A stretch of 64,000 nucleotides of DNA from Emiliania huxleyi CCMP1516. Taxonomy: Eukaryota > Haptophyta > Isochrysidales > Noelaerhabdaceae. Where the stretch lies: NCBI RefSeq assembly GCF_000372725.1, contig NW_005202428.1, forward strand, positions 2,908,722 through 2,972,721. Reading direction: 5' to 3'. Within the stretch, counting starts at the first letter, position 1, and each line of letters begins with the position of its first letter. The position numbers and the translations under genes are program-made. Shown here in pieces: positions 1-10,067 of this stretch. Under the pieces are notes generated by a model, which saw only the letters and a program-made list of their open reading frames with translations, had not been told where the DNA came from and searched no databases.

Positions 1-1138
1 GCGTTGTTGGAGGCTAGGACGCAAGCGTCCGTCGCCCTTTTCAAACTCGGGGCCCACTCCGCTACGCTCCGACGAAAGCCCCGAATTTGGTTTTGGAGGG
101 CCTAAAAGTTTAAGGTGTTGCTGCGCAGAAGGGGTCGGACACAGGGCGCAGCTCATGCTAAGAGCTAGAAGGGGAGATAGAGAGAACAACCACCCCTGTC
201 TCGTTATTGCGCACACCAACACCGTCACACCAAAAAGCTCTGTCCTCCGATCAAAATCGGCTCCTCACTCAGGCTCTCAGGGGGGTCACTCAAGGCACAA
301 GGGGGTCACAAGTACTCGAGTACCGAGTCCCTGTCTAGCTGCCACGTTCAAAAAGTCAGGACGCACGGCGGCAGTGATGGTGCTATTCGATCCACGGACG
401 GGCATGATCAAGTGGAAAGTGGAGAGAGGGCGGTATGGGGTAGTAGAGCAGGCGCTTTGTGGGTGTGGCGGGTATGGGCGGCGGCGTTGGGTTGCCGGCC
501 GAATCGTTAGCGGAGCTCCTCCCTCAAGCTCGATCACGCATGTGACGCAGCCACATTGACGTGTCGCCCCCTAGGAGCTAGGTCGTCCCCCAGCGGCGGT
601 GCTGCGCGGGAGGCGGCCGCGGGACGCTGGGCTCGATCAGCGGCTTCCCCTCAAGTTGCGCCGAAAGCACGGATTTGGCGGACGTTCCTGGTTTCAACTT
701 TACGGATGTCTTGGGCCTCTTGGCACCAGCTGAAGGCTTGCACGGGCCAGATCGCCCCCTCTCGCCACGTATTCGGATTTTGCTATTTGTTCGTGTGGGG
801 GTATTCCGGATTTGTCAATGGTACCACGCGTCTGCGACGCGGGCGCCTTGCTTGCGGGCAGAGCCCTCGAGCAGAGCCCTTAGCCACCCTTTACATACAT
901 CTTGCCGCGGTCAAAATAACTTGACGTTCGTTTCTTTCTTTCTTTCTAGTTGATGCAGCCCGAACGAGTAGTGGCCTGATATGGATGTAGGAAGGCGAAG
1001 AACAGTCCGGACTGGCGCCAAAAGAGAAAAACCCGCATCGCAATCACGCTCACGGGGGAACCTGGACGAGATCTCTTTACGCTCTCGGGCCGAAGCCGGC
1101 GTCGTGGTAGGCGCTGACCTGCTGTTGTGTCGCCATCG
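1..1138. other. No recognisable gene
   Basis: Open frames exist on both strands, but they are low-complexity, arginine/serine-rich and overlap each other, and I recognise no domain. The last 200 bases may hold the promoter and 5' UTR of the globin gene that starts at 1139. No promoter motif could be identified with confidence. Confidence 0.4.
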
Positions 1139-1867
1139 ATGCCGTTCCCCGACACCATCCCCGAGCTCCGCTCCTCGTGGAGTGCTGTCGAGGGCCTTGG
1201 CCTCGAGGCGCGGCTCCACCGCAGCCACTTTCCTGCCACTCCGCCCTCGCCGCTGCCCTCGCCGCCGCTCCCTCGCCGCCCTCGCCCTCACCGACGCTTG
1301 CCTCCATCCACCCAGGCGGTCGGAGTCTTGTTCTTCAAGCGGATCTTCGAGATTGCACCCGGAGCGCTCGAGCTATTCTCCTTTCGGGACGTCCCCGCGC
1401 CCGAGCTCTACGAGTCGGCGAAGCTCAAGTCGCACGCGCTCAAGGTGATGAACACGGTCGGCGTCGCCGTCTCAATGCTCGACGACGTACCCGCTCTGCT
1501 GCCGGTGCTCGAGGGCCTCGGGAAGAAGCACGTCGACTACGGCGTCGTGCCGGCCCACTACGAGGTGGTCGGCCAGGCCCTCCTCGACACGCTCGCTCTC
1601 GGGCTCGGCGACGCCTTCACGCCGGAGCTGAAGGCTGCGTGGGCCGAGATCTACGGCGTCGTCTCCTCCACGATGATCAAGGGCGCAAACAAGGTGCCCG
1701 CGCCGGCCTACACCGAGCACGGCAGCTACGCGACCCACTCCGGCGCCGACCTCGGCGCCATCAAGGACTCGCAGGCCAACGCGGAGAGCTGGTATACCTC
1801 CCCAGATTGCATGCCCCAGAGCGTGCGCTCGTGCGTCTCGTCGCTCATGCCCACCAAAAGCGCCTAG
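1139..1867 (+). CDS. Single-domain haem globin (one GC-AG intron)
   Basis: Predicted cytosolic haem protein binding O2 or NO. Start at the ATG 1139; exons 1139-1207 and 1316-1867, about 206 residues. Removing the 108-bp intron 1208-1315 (donor GCGCGG after GAG, acceptor CCCAG) joins the A and B helices cleanly. The intron is a multiple of three without a stop, so the unspliced frame stays open. Helix landmarks on the spliced protein are the CD-corner Phe near residues 44-46 (LELFSF), a distal E7-like His at about 63 (KSHALKVM), the proximal F8 His at about 95 (LGKKHVDYGV) and the H helix to about 145. The last 60 residues (polar, Ala/Ser-rich, four Cys-Pro/Ser turns) are not part of the globin fold. 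Known of the family: single-domain globins of the neuroglobin/flavohaemoglobin type scavenge NO or sense O2. No reductase domain follows, so electron supply must come from elsewhere. Confidence 0.85.
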   Translation: MPFPDTIPELRSSWSAVEGLGLEARLHRSHFPATPPSPLPSPPLPRRPRPHRRLPPSTQAVGVLFFKRIFEIAPGALELFSFRDVPAPELYESAKLKSHALKVMNTVGVAVSMLDDVPALLPVLEGLGKKHVDYGVVPAHYEVVGQALLDTLALGLGDAFTPELKAAWAEIYGVVSSTMIKGANKVPAPAYTEHGSYATHSGADLGAIKDSQANAESWYTSPDCMPQSVRSCVSSLMPTKSA

Positions 1868-2855
1868 GAAGCCCGCAGGCTCGAACGCCGACATGTAGCA
1901 TATTAGCTCCTCCGCCACACGCATTTAGTCGAGATGCGCTGACGGGGCGGTACGTCTTGTGTGGTCTTGCTTTTGTGCTCCATTGCTGGTTGGGCTGTCT
2001 CAGGGCGAGCTCGCATGTGGCTCGTCGCGAGTACAGTTTCTCTGGAGCTTTCGGTTAGGTTCGTGTGTTTCGCGAATCGAAACATGTGAATTTTCATGAT
2101 CATGTTCATGTGTGATGTGTCATGTGAGATGTGTCCGTCTAAACTGCCATCTGCCAACTGCGGTCTAGCCGGTACTGGGTTGGCGTTGGTTTTTTACAGT
2201 AGCCATTTGGAGCCGACGGCTTGAGGCACATTGTGCTTTGTGGGGTTGGCACTCCCATCGACCCTCACCATGATGACCTCCTGTGCGGTCTCTGACTCTG
2301 TGCGATGGACACCAGTGGGTGTGGCTGTTGGGACCACACATTAGCCAGGGTACGGTACGCACTAGCCACTACGCATTCGAAGGCTGGGTAAGCAGTAGAG
2401 GTCGATACTCGACGCGTCGTCGCGTCCCCCAGGCCCAGCCCTACATGGGGGGACAGGACGTCCAGCTCCAGGAGGCTCCAGCGACACCGGCCAGGGCTAC
2501 AATAGTGCCAGTGAGGCGGAGGCGCGAGTCGGAAGGCTGCGTGCTGCGACCGTCAAGTGTTTTCGTCATCTCCCACCCACCCAACCAAGCGGCGGCTCTC
2601 TCTCTCTCTCGCTCGCAGCCCAGCCCCTCTCGCGCGGGCGTCGCCGCAGCCGCAGACCCGGGCCTTTCCTACCCGCACTCTCGCCGCTCACTTCTGCTCA
2701 AGTGCTCAAATGCCAGCCCTGCAGTTTGCCTCAAGGACGTACGAGTTCATAGCGGATGGGATCATCACGCATCCCGGACAAGCAGTCGTCCAGTCGCGCC
2801 CGTCTCTGCCACCTGCGATTTTATCGTCCGAGACTATCGCAAGACTCCGCTGTCC
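1868..2855. other. Intergenic: globin 3' region and upstream region of the LRR gene
   Basis: No gene recognised. Bases 2080-2145 are rich in repeated ATGTG/CATG words just downstream of the globin stop. Similar TGTA/CATG-rich tracts follow several other genes in the window (near 4756, 42537, 46725 and 62406), so this could be part of a 3' processing region. The CT-rich run at 2600-2630 may be the 5' leader of the next gene. Confidence 0.3.
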
Positions 2856-4562
2856 ATGGAGACGGACCTCCCTTTCGCAGAGCGGCTCGCCGCCTTGGCA
2901 AAGCGCGCAAACGCTGCAGGCGCCACCGGCTGCGCTGCTGCACTCTTTGCGGCAGCCTTTGCCGTCGGTGGCCGCGTCGAGGAGCGTGTGGCGACTGCCA
3001 ACATGCATCTCAAGGCTGGAAACGCGACGCTCGCAAAGACAGAGTACCAGACTATGCTCGCAGACCCGTCGCTCCCTCCCAAGGTGCGTCAGATGGTGGA
3101 ACGCAAGCGAGACGAAGCCGCCGCCGCCCTCGCCAAGAGCGGCCTCGAACCTGGCACTCTCTCTCAGTCGACCACGCAGCAGCTGCGCACAGAGGCGAGA
3201 TGGCGAAAGGCTGAGTCCACTGGCCCCGTCGTGGCCGACGAGCTCAAGGCCTTTGGCGCAAAGGCGAACCGGAAGGGCGCCCATGCCCTCGCTCGTGACG
3301 TCTACTCAGCAGCATTTGCCCTCACCGACCGGCTCGACAACCGCATCTCTTCAGCCAACATGCGGCTCAAGGCGCACCTGGGTTCTGTGCATCCTGCGTT
3401 TGCGCACCCCGATCTCACTTACCCGCCTGCGGCCACGTGACAGATGGGTGACGAAGCCAGCATCCGCATCGCGGCCGGCGAGTATGACCAGGTCGCTGCA
3501 ACGGCGGCGGCCCCCGGTAAGGCGCTGCCCAAGGCGCAGGCGACCCTGCTGCGTCGGAAGCGGGCAGAGGCCTCTGCGGCGCTGCTACACCTTGGGTGCC
3601 GCGACGACGTGCTGCTGATTGCGTTCGGTCCGATGGCCGACCCGCTCCTTCCGGCAGCCGCGGTCGCCCTGTCCTCAACCTGCCGCGTCGTTTGGCGGGC
3701 AGCACGCCCGACGCTCCGGGCGCTCAAGGCGTGGCACGCTGGTGCCGGCGCCCTGTGCGGCAAGATTGGCTCTCAGCCGCAAGCCCGCCACCTCCCGATT
3801 GAGTGCTCACCCGCTGGCCTCAAAAAGGCGGACGCGCTCTGCTTCAAGAATGGCGCGGCCCTCACGCCGGCCGATGCTGCGACCCTCGGCCACCTGATCG
3901 AGTGCGGCTCCTTTTCCGGGCTGGGGTCACTCGACCTCGACAACACGCGGCTCGATCGCGCGGGGGTGAGAACGGTTGTCCAGGGAATCGCCGGTGGCAC
4001 GCTCCCGCGTCTGCGCAGCATCAACTTTGGTAATCACGAGGTCGGCGACGCGGTGCTCGTGGCGTTGGCGTCCTCGCTCGGCGCGGACCCGACCAACGTG
4101 CTGCCGTGGCTCACGGAGCTTCATCTCTACGGAACGAGCGTCGGCGACGAGGGCGTGTGCGAGCTCCTGACGGCCGCGACTGTGGGCGCGCTGCCCCGCC
4201 TGGAGCTGCTCTCGCTGGACGGCAACAAGGGGGTCCGTAGTCGCAGCGCCGTGACCCTCGTGGACGCGTGCGCTCAAGGCGCGCTGCCGCGGCTCCGGGA
4301 CCTCAAGCTCGCCTGGACCTCCATCGACGACGTCGCCGTCGCGGCGATGGCAAAGGCCGGCGCCTCGGGCGGCTTTGCGAGGCTGGAGGGGCTGCACGTC
4401 GAGGGCAACGACGGCATCACTTTGGAGGGCGTCGATGCACTCGCCGCCGCTCTCGAGGCGGGCGCCTTCCCGGCGCTCATGCACCTGTCGCTGCCGGGGA
4501 AGCACCAGGGCCGACCCGACATGCTGGCGCTGCGCGAGGCACGCGACGGGTTCTACTGCTGA
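2856..4562 (+). CDS. TPR-like / F-box-like / leucine-rich-repeat protein
   Basis: Exons 2856-3371 and 3444-4562, 544 residues; function unknown beyond protein interaction. The intron 3372-3443 (72 bp, donor GCGCAC after AAG, acceptor GACAG) is supported by an internal repeat. The N-terminal half has two copies of an alpha-helical unit (ANMHLKAG... and ANMRLK...), and the second copy continues correctly only after splicing to MGDEAS. Residues about 210-265 (CRDDVLLIAFGPMADPLLPA onward) resemble an F-box-like helical motif. The C-terminal 270 residues are ribonuclease-inhibitor-type leucine-rich repeats (LGSLDLDNTRLD, LTELHLYGTSVGDEG, LELLSLDGN, LRDLKLAWTSIDD, LEGLHVEGNDG). The F-box plus LRR arrangement would suit a substrate receptor of an SCF ubiquitin ligase, but the F-box assignment is weak. 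ATG 2856 is the first Met of the conserved part; longer in-frame sequence upstream lacks any domain. Confidence 0.75.
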
Positions 4563-4822
4563 CGGAGTGTGCACGTCGCGCTGCACCGGCTGCCGACCTC
4601 TCCGGGCGAGAAAGGCGACCGCCGCTCCCCCTGCCACCCATCCGGAGCTCATCATGTCAGGAAAGCGATCAAGAAACCGGAACCAGACCGAAGGTTCACC
4701 CTGACGGGCGGGGGACGGGGCCCTAGGGAGCCGGGCAAAGTACACATTAGGCAGTCGTGTATGTACGTGACGTGTGGTGTCGCGTCTGTGTCCACTAGCT
4801 CCGAGTAGAGGGGGCGTTCTGC

Positions 4823-5130
4823 AGTTATAAGGTCCCTCGGGCCAGTTGGTTGGGGCAAACCCTGCCCACCCCCTAGAGCTCCAAGTAAGGCCCAGGTGTG
4901 GCCTAGGGCATCAGAAGGGACCAAGAGGAGTCCAGTCTGAGCCATAGAGACCATGTCTTTGCCCCCGAAGGTCGCGTTCAAATGCCCCGCCGGAACGGCC
5001 GTCTCAGTGGTGTCCGGCCGGCGCGATCACCGAGCTGTGACGCTCAGGGAAGACTGATGAGGTGCTGGTTTCTTTGCCCAGGGCTGGCCTACGGCCCGTG
5101 CTGGACCAGCTGAGCAAGGTTTGGGAAGAA
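4823..5130 (+). repeat. Dispersed repeat D, copy 1
   Basis: About 300 bp running from a TTATAAGGTCCC word to GGTTTGGGAAGAATCC. It aligns collinearly with the second copy at 38310-38444 plus 39571-39870. No coding capacity is conserved between the copies. Family unknown; the two copies differ by scattered substitutions and small indels. Confidence 0.75.
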
Positions 5131-5645
5131 TCCCCCATTCAGATCCGGGGTGCTGGAGAGCTTGTTCAGCAGGATCCGGGGTGGGTCGAGCAGTTCTCAC
5201 TTCCACAATGGGTGAGCTTCATACCTCAGGCCAGCCTCCCTCCTCACCCTTCGGCTTATGTGGATTCGAACCACCGCCGGGATGGAAGCTTCCTGCTTCC
5301 ATCTTGAGAGACAGCGCCGCGCATCACCTGTATCAGAGCGTCGGGGAGGGTGGGCACTGTGTGCGCTTTTGTTGTGAGACAGAAGCAGGGGGGGGGGGGG
5401 GGGGAGCTTCCATGTGCAAGAGCAAGGCCGAGGGCGGGCCCTTTCGGGCTCGGGCCGCCCTCTCGCCCGCACCTCTGCGGGGCTTGCACGAGACAAGCCA
5501 AGGGATGGATGGGAGGACGGCACGATGTTGATATAAATAAATAAATACAACGGACATCCCAAGCTAGGGCTGGGTCGAGGACAGATGTTGATACGCAGCC
5601 TTTTGGCGCCAAGAGAATTTTTTCTGCTCAGTCATTCAGCGCACC
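5131..5645. other. Intergenic with a short hairpin
   Basis: No gene seen. A perfect hairpin lies at 5281-5303 (9-bp arms GATGGAAGC/GCTTCCATC, 5-nt loop), next to a minus-strand GGTTCGAATCC word (5254-5266) that resembles a tRNA T-loop/B box. A complete tRNA cloverleaf could not be formed. A poly-G run sits at 5390-5403. Confidence 0.35.
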
Positions 5646-8221
5646 ATGCGAGGCGACCTCGCAAGGTTCACCACAGGCACTCACAGCCCTGCACTAATCA
5701 GCACTGCTCGAAATTTGATGCTTGGCCTACTACTGCCGTTCGCATCGGGCTATAGCGCGGCGACGCCGCGGCTGGCCGCCACAGCTCGCGTCACGCCGCT
5801 GCGGTTGTCGAATGCCGAGCCAGCTGTCAGCGGCCTCCAGGCCCTGCAGAGGAAAGCGCTGCCGTTTGCGCGCCCGCCGCTCGCGCCTCGAAGGAGGCGA
5901 CCGCCGCCCGTGTGCAGCGCGAGCAAGGTTGGCTCTGTGCCGCTGGCGCTCGATCCGCATCGCTGGGTGCAGCTCGGCATCCTCTCGATGCTGGCTCTGC
6001 TGAGCGACTGGACGTGCTTCGCCACGGTGGCAGTGCCGTCCGAGTGGATGACGCTCGAGGGGCACGACGCTGCGGAGCTGATCGACATCTTCCTCGCCTC
6101 CAACGTGGTGTCCTGCTTCCTCTTCACCGACATCGCCGCGCGCCTCGGCCTCAAAAAGGTTGTGACGGGGGCGGCGACGATGATGGCGGGCGGCTGCCTG
6201 CTCCGCTCGGGCATCCCATTCGTGGAGCCCGCGATAGAGGTCATGCCCGGGTACGGCTGGGAGGTTGCGGGCACCATCCTGGTTGGCATGGCGCAGCCCT
6301 TTTTTCAGTGCACTCCGCCGCTCCTGTCCGCCACCTGGTTCGGCTCCTCCGAGCGGGCGCTCGCCACCGCCACGGCGATCAACTTCAACCAGGTCGGGAT
6401 CGCCACCGCCTTCATCGTCGGAGGCCTCATGGCAAACTCGCCCGAGGGCATGCACGCCTACTTCGACGTACTCGCCTGCGTCTCGATCGCCGCCGCCGCC
6501 GCCACAGCCCTCCTCTTCCGGGACAGGCCAGAGACGCCGCCGTCCGCCTCGGCCGCCGCCGCCGCCGCCGAGCTCGCCGTCGCGCCGCCGCCCGCTCCGC
6601 GCCTCGAGTACCCGCGCAAGGCACTCGCCCTCCTCCGCTCTCCCGGCTTCGGCGTCGCGACCGCCTCTTTCGTCGCGTCGATCGGCTGCACGAACGTCGT
6701 CTCGGCCTTCACCGCGCCCGCCCTCGCGCGGGCTGGGCTGATGGACGGCACGCGCCAACCCTAACCCTAACCCTAACCCTAACCCTAACCCTAGCCCTAG
6801 CCCTCGCGCGGGCTGGGCTGATGGACGGCAGGCGCGAGCCCCGCCAAGGGAAGGGGAAGGCTGGGCAAGGGGAGGCTGGGCAAGGGGAGGGCTGGGCAAG
6901 GGGAGGGCTGGGCAAGGGGAGGGCTGGGCAAGGGGAGGGCTGGGCAAGGGGAGGGCTTGGCCGCGCCTCTTCTCACCGGCTGCGAGTGCCTCGCGCTGCA
7001 GGGATGCAGATCGACCTCGCCGGCGCGGGCTTCCAGCTCGCCATCGTGCTGGGCGGGATCGGGCTCGGCGGACTGGTCGACCGCAACAAGAACTTCAAGC
7101 TCGTCATCCTCTCCTGCCTCCTGTCGTCGGTACTTCCTAGACACTTCCAAGACACTTCCTAGACACTTCAAGCTCGTCATCCTCTCCTGCCTCCTGTCGT
7201 CGGTACTTCCTAGACACTTCCAAGACACTTCCTAGACACTTCAAGCTCGTCATTCTCTCCTGCCTCCTGTCGTCGGTACTTCCTAGACACTTCCTAGACA
7301 CTTCCTAGACACTTCAAGCTCGTCATTCTCTCCTGCCTCCTGTCGTCGGTACTTCCTAGACACTTCCAAGACACTTCCTAGACACTTCAAGCTCGTCATC
7401 CTCTCCTGCCTCCTGTCGTCGGAACTTCCTAGACACTTCCTAGACACTTCCTAAAAAACTTACAGGCTCGTCATCCCTCTTCCTGCCTCCCGGTCGGAAC
7501 CCCCCGGGCCCTTTGCGCCCCAACCCCCGGCCAATTCTTCTCCCATCTTCCCTCTTCCCTTCTCNNNNNNNNNNNNNNNNNNNNNNNNNNNNNNNNNNNN
7601 NNNNNNNNNNNNNNNNNNNNNNNNNNNNNNNNNNNNNNNNNNNNNNNNNNNNNNNNNNNNNNNNCCCTCGCCTACCGCCTACCGCCTACCGCCTCGCGCC
7701 ACCCCCGTGCCACCTCCAGGTGTCCTACCCGTGCGACGAGAATGCCGTCGAGGCGACGCAGCAGCTCGCCGGTACTTCCTAGACACTTCCTAGACACTTC
7801 CTAGAATGCCGTCGAGGCGACGCAGCAGCTCGCCGGCACCCGCCCGCCCCGCCGCCCCAACCCCCTGCCCACGCCCCACACCCAAGCAGCGACCGCCCGG
7901 CAGCGCCCCTGGCTGCCCTGAGCCAGCCGCCCGCGCCCAGGCAACCTCTTCTCGGCGCTGCTCGTCCCTATCTGCCAGAGCGCTGCTGCATACGACCTGC
8001 AGATGCCGGGTCGTGCGATGGACATACGCGGCGATACGCTCGTGCTGCTGGCGCTGGTGCCGGCCCCGCGACGCGACCGCCCCTCTCTCGCGAGCCGGGA
8101 AAGCCTCAACCCCGCCTGTCGCACCGCGCAGGTGGCCGCCACCGCCGTCGCCTTCTCCTCATTCGACGCGCCCCTCGAGCGGACCCGCGTCGACGACGAA
8201 GGCGCCGCCGCGGAGCTGTGA
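5646..8221 (+). CDS. MFS transporter, FLVCR/SLC49-like, repeat-expanded introns
   Basis: Multi-exon major-facilitator transporter, probably in an organelle or plasma membrane; the substrate is not deducible (haem/choline-type carriers of the FLVCR family look closest). Exon 1 runs from ATG 5646 to about 6746 and encodes a long N-terminal extension with a hydrophobic segment (LMLGLLLPFA), possibly a targeting leader. Transmembrane segments follow, with the SLC49-like block FGSSERALATATAINFNQVG around residues 235-255. Later exons: about 7004-7130 (MQIDLAGAGFQLAIVLGG), about 7721-7752 plus 7817-7838 (ENAVEATQQLAG after splicing at the AG|GC repeat), about 7940-8060 (NLFSALLVPICQSAAAYDLQ) and about 8132-8221 (VAATAVAFSSFDAP to the TGA). 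The introns contain a telomeric tract, a 16-bp GGGCTGGGCAAGGGGA minisatellite, a 73-bp exon-derived tandem array and an N gap, so the boundaries between 7130 and 7720 are uncertain. Confidence 0.75.
6720..6830 (+). repeat. Interstitial telomeric tract between two copies of an exon end
   Basis: About six CCCTAA units followed by two CCCTAG units lie at 6757-6800. They are bounded by a perfect direct repeat of the exon end: 6720-6750 is repeated at 6800-6830 (31 bp, offset 80). The whole block sits inside an intron of the MFS gene. Confidence 0.9.
6858..6957 (+). repeat. Intronic minisatellite, 15-16 bp unit
   Basis: Head-to-tail copies of a GGGCTGGGCAAGGGGA unit (about six), purine-rich on the plus strand, within the same MFS intron as the telomeric tract. 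Confidence 0.9.
7093..7500 (+). repeat. 73-bp tandem array of an exon end plus a TAGACACTTCC spacer
   Basis: Copies begin at 7093, 7166, 7239, 7312 and 7385 with a constant 73-bp period, and a decayed copy lies near 7458. Each unit holds the exon end encoding FKLVILSCLLSS followed by GGTACTTCCTAGACACTTCC-like spacer. Only the first copy is needed in the protein. The spacer brings its own GT donor and CCTAG acceptor words. Confidence 0.9.
7565..7664. other. Assembly gap (100 N)
   Basis: Run of N of conventional length, so the true size is unknown. It falls inside the intron of the MFS gene directly after the tandem array, and collapsed repeats are the likely cause. Confidence 0.99.
7737..7836 (+). 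repeat. Exon duplication flanking a small intron in the MFS gene
   Basis: The exon segment 7741-7772 is repeated at 7805-7836 (period 64), separated by TACTTCCTAGACAC spacer. GAG|GCGACG occurs in both copies. Splicing from GC at 7753 to AG at 7816 removes exactly one period and leaves a single reading of ENAVEATQQLAG. Confidence 0.85.
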
Positions 8222-8404
8222 CCTGCGCCGCCGCGCGCCCGGACAGAGAGAGCCCCGGACGCGCGCGCAAGCCCCGCAATAAAATTAAATAAAGAAGGTG
8301 AAATAATAAGGTTACTACAGGTAAGGTAAGTTTTACTGTGAGGCTGTGAAAGCACGCCCAACGCCCAACCTAGCGGATTTGGGAAGGAAGGCATTTGCGT
8401 CTAA

Positions 8405-9310
8405 GAAAGCTCTGGGCCGGCGCGGGGGCCCCCGGAGGCACCGTGCGCCGCGCAGCAGTGCGGAAACGGGGCTCCGGCGCTCATACTCGCTCATACTACC
8501 GACTTCCCGATCTAACCCGGTCTAACAGAGGGCAGATTCGGAGAGATCTCGAGGAGTACATACAGATAGACCCTCCAACCATCAGATAACTCTAACCTGA
8601 TCGGTCGTACTGACCGCCGACAGATCACTCCAGACAGCAGACAGGCCGACGCGTCTGCACGCGGCCGGCCGGGTGAGAGGCTTGACACGATCCGACCCTG
8701 CGACCCTGACGCTGCAGCTCTAGCTATCAGACATGCACTGCTGACTGCTGCCACAATATGCGACCTGTGCTGGCCCACTTGGCGGCCTTCCCGGTCAGTG
8801 GTGAGGCGCAGTTCAGAGCTGTCGATGGCGCGATGCCGCACTGGTCCCACATTGGTGACACGAGACCACCAAGTTTGCCAGTCCAAGAGAGAGGCACCGG
8901 CGCTGTCCTGTGAAGGTGCGTGGTCCCTCCTGACTGCCCATGCGCGCGAGGCTGTGTAGGCATAGCCTCGAGAGTGCCAGCAGCCAATCCGAGGCGACGC
9001 GCATTGCGCCAGAAGCGTGCACACGATGGAAGGACACCTTCCTACTGGTCGTAGGATCAGGTCGTCACTGAATGCTTGATACTAAGGCCGCGAGCTATGC
9101 AGGTGATCAATTGTGCATCATGGCACGGTCAGCAGCGCCGACAGGCTGTCGCAAGGCGTGATAGCATGGCCGCAAGTACGCAGAATTCCCATGAAAACAA
9201 GTAAAAATCGCGCAAAAAAAGAAAAAAATCCCGAAACAATCGGCGCCTGCGGCGGGCCGTGGGAGCCCATCTCCCCCCGCATGGACACCCTCTGGGGGCC
9301 CCGCGCCGGC
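8405..9310 (+). repeat. Dispersed repeat A, copy 1 (about 0.9 kb)
   Basis: Nearly collinear and highly similar to 54893-55800, including the words GGAGAGATCTCGAGGAGTAC and GATCAATTGTGCA. Frames open in one copy are not conserved in the other, so it looks non-coding. No terminal inverted repeats were found. The copies diverge abruptly at both ends, which suggests a complete mobile unit or a segmental copy. Confidence 0.85.
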
Positions 9311-9317
9311 CCAGAGT

Positions 9318-9516
9318 AAGAAAGAAAGAAAGAAAACTCAGACAACCCAAGGGAGGGATGGGACGAGGACGGCACGCCGCCACCACACAGGGATTTTAAG
9401 GAGAGGTGTGTGGTGCGCTAGCCGTCGCCCACCCTAGGGAGTCCGCCTCTTCCTATCTCTCTTCGCAGTCTCGCCGCTTCTCGCTGCAACCTTCATGCCA
9501 CCTCGCGGTCGTCCCA
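9318..9516 (+). repeat. Dispersed repeat B, copy 1
   Basis: Member of the commonest repeat in the window. It begins with (GAAA)n, followed by GGGAGGGATGGGA, CACGCCGCCACCACACAGGG, GATTTTAAGGAGAG, GCTAGCCGTCGCCCACCC and a CTCGCTGCAACCTTCATGCC word. Other copies are at 15448, 30735/31965, 34686, 35312, 44838 and 45050, all in plus orientation. Confidence 0.9.
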
Positions 9517-9659
9517 CTGGCATTTGCGTCTGTTCACAGCCTTGTTATTGAGAAGAAAATACCTCCTATGGCGCTGTGCGCTGGCCTGTGAGAGGTTGAG
9601 GTGCGAGCCCTGGGGAGGCCCTGGGGATGGGGGGGGACTACCCGCGGGCTTAGAAGGCC

Positions 9660-9973
9660 CGCGCGCAGGGGGGTGGGGCATTGAGACCGGTCATGAATGA
9701 GTGCGCGACACGCATGTTGCGAGCAGCGTTGTTGATGTTTTGCGCATCGCCACTGACGGCGGCGCGCGAGAGCTGTTGCGAGTGGTGTTGGGCGAAGCCC
9801 CGGGCGCTGCCGGAGGCTGTGCCGTAGTCGGTGCGGTCGACGGCGCTCGGGCTGCCGACCTCTTTGGCGAAGTTGAAGATGATTCTCTTGGTTGGCGGCG
9901 CGATGCCGCCCTGGCTTTCGACGAGACAAATTTTGACGATTCCGTTCTTGACATGGAGCGCGTCGTAGTTCAC
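9660..9973 (-). pseudogene. Broken copy of dispersed family K (unknown protein)
   Basis: An open frame of about 107 codons (KNGIVKICLVES, KRIIFNFAKEVGSPSAVDRT, ARNMRVAHSFMTG) that matches frames at 27690-28085 and 40008-40262 almost residue for residue and the 12.9-13.4 kb copy more distantly. It lacks the N-terminal part seen in the longer copies. Function unknown. The scattered, truncated copies next to other repeats suggest that the family is carried by a mobile element. Confidence 0.6.
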
Positions 9974-10067
9974 AGCTCACCAGGGGCATAGTATTTGCGG
10001 GTCCTTTGCCGTTTCGTGCGGCCCTCCTCCGCCACGGCCGGCCGTCGTCTTGAGACGATCGGGAGAA

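Noticed and set aside
2557-3618. Long plus-strand frame overlapping the LRR gene in another register
   Set aside because: It is Ser/Arg/Pro-rich, with no domain, and is a shadow of the conserved LRR/TPR-like frame.
5240-5330. Possible tRNA on the minus strand (GGTTCGAATCC word plus hairpin)
   Set aside because: The T-loop-like word is present, but no acceptor stem, D arm or anticodon arm of correct geometry could be built around it.
5730-6947. 405-codon minus-strand frame opposite the MFS gene
   Set aside because: A mirror frame in GC-rich DNA. It continues through the intronic minisatellite and telomeric tract and has no domain.
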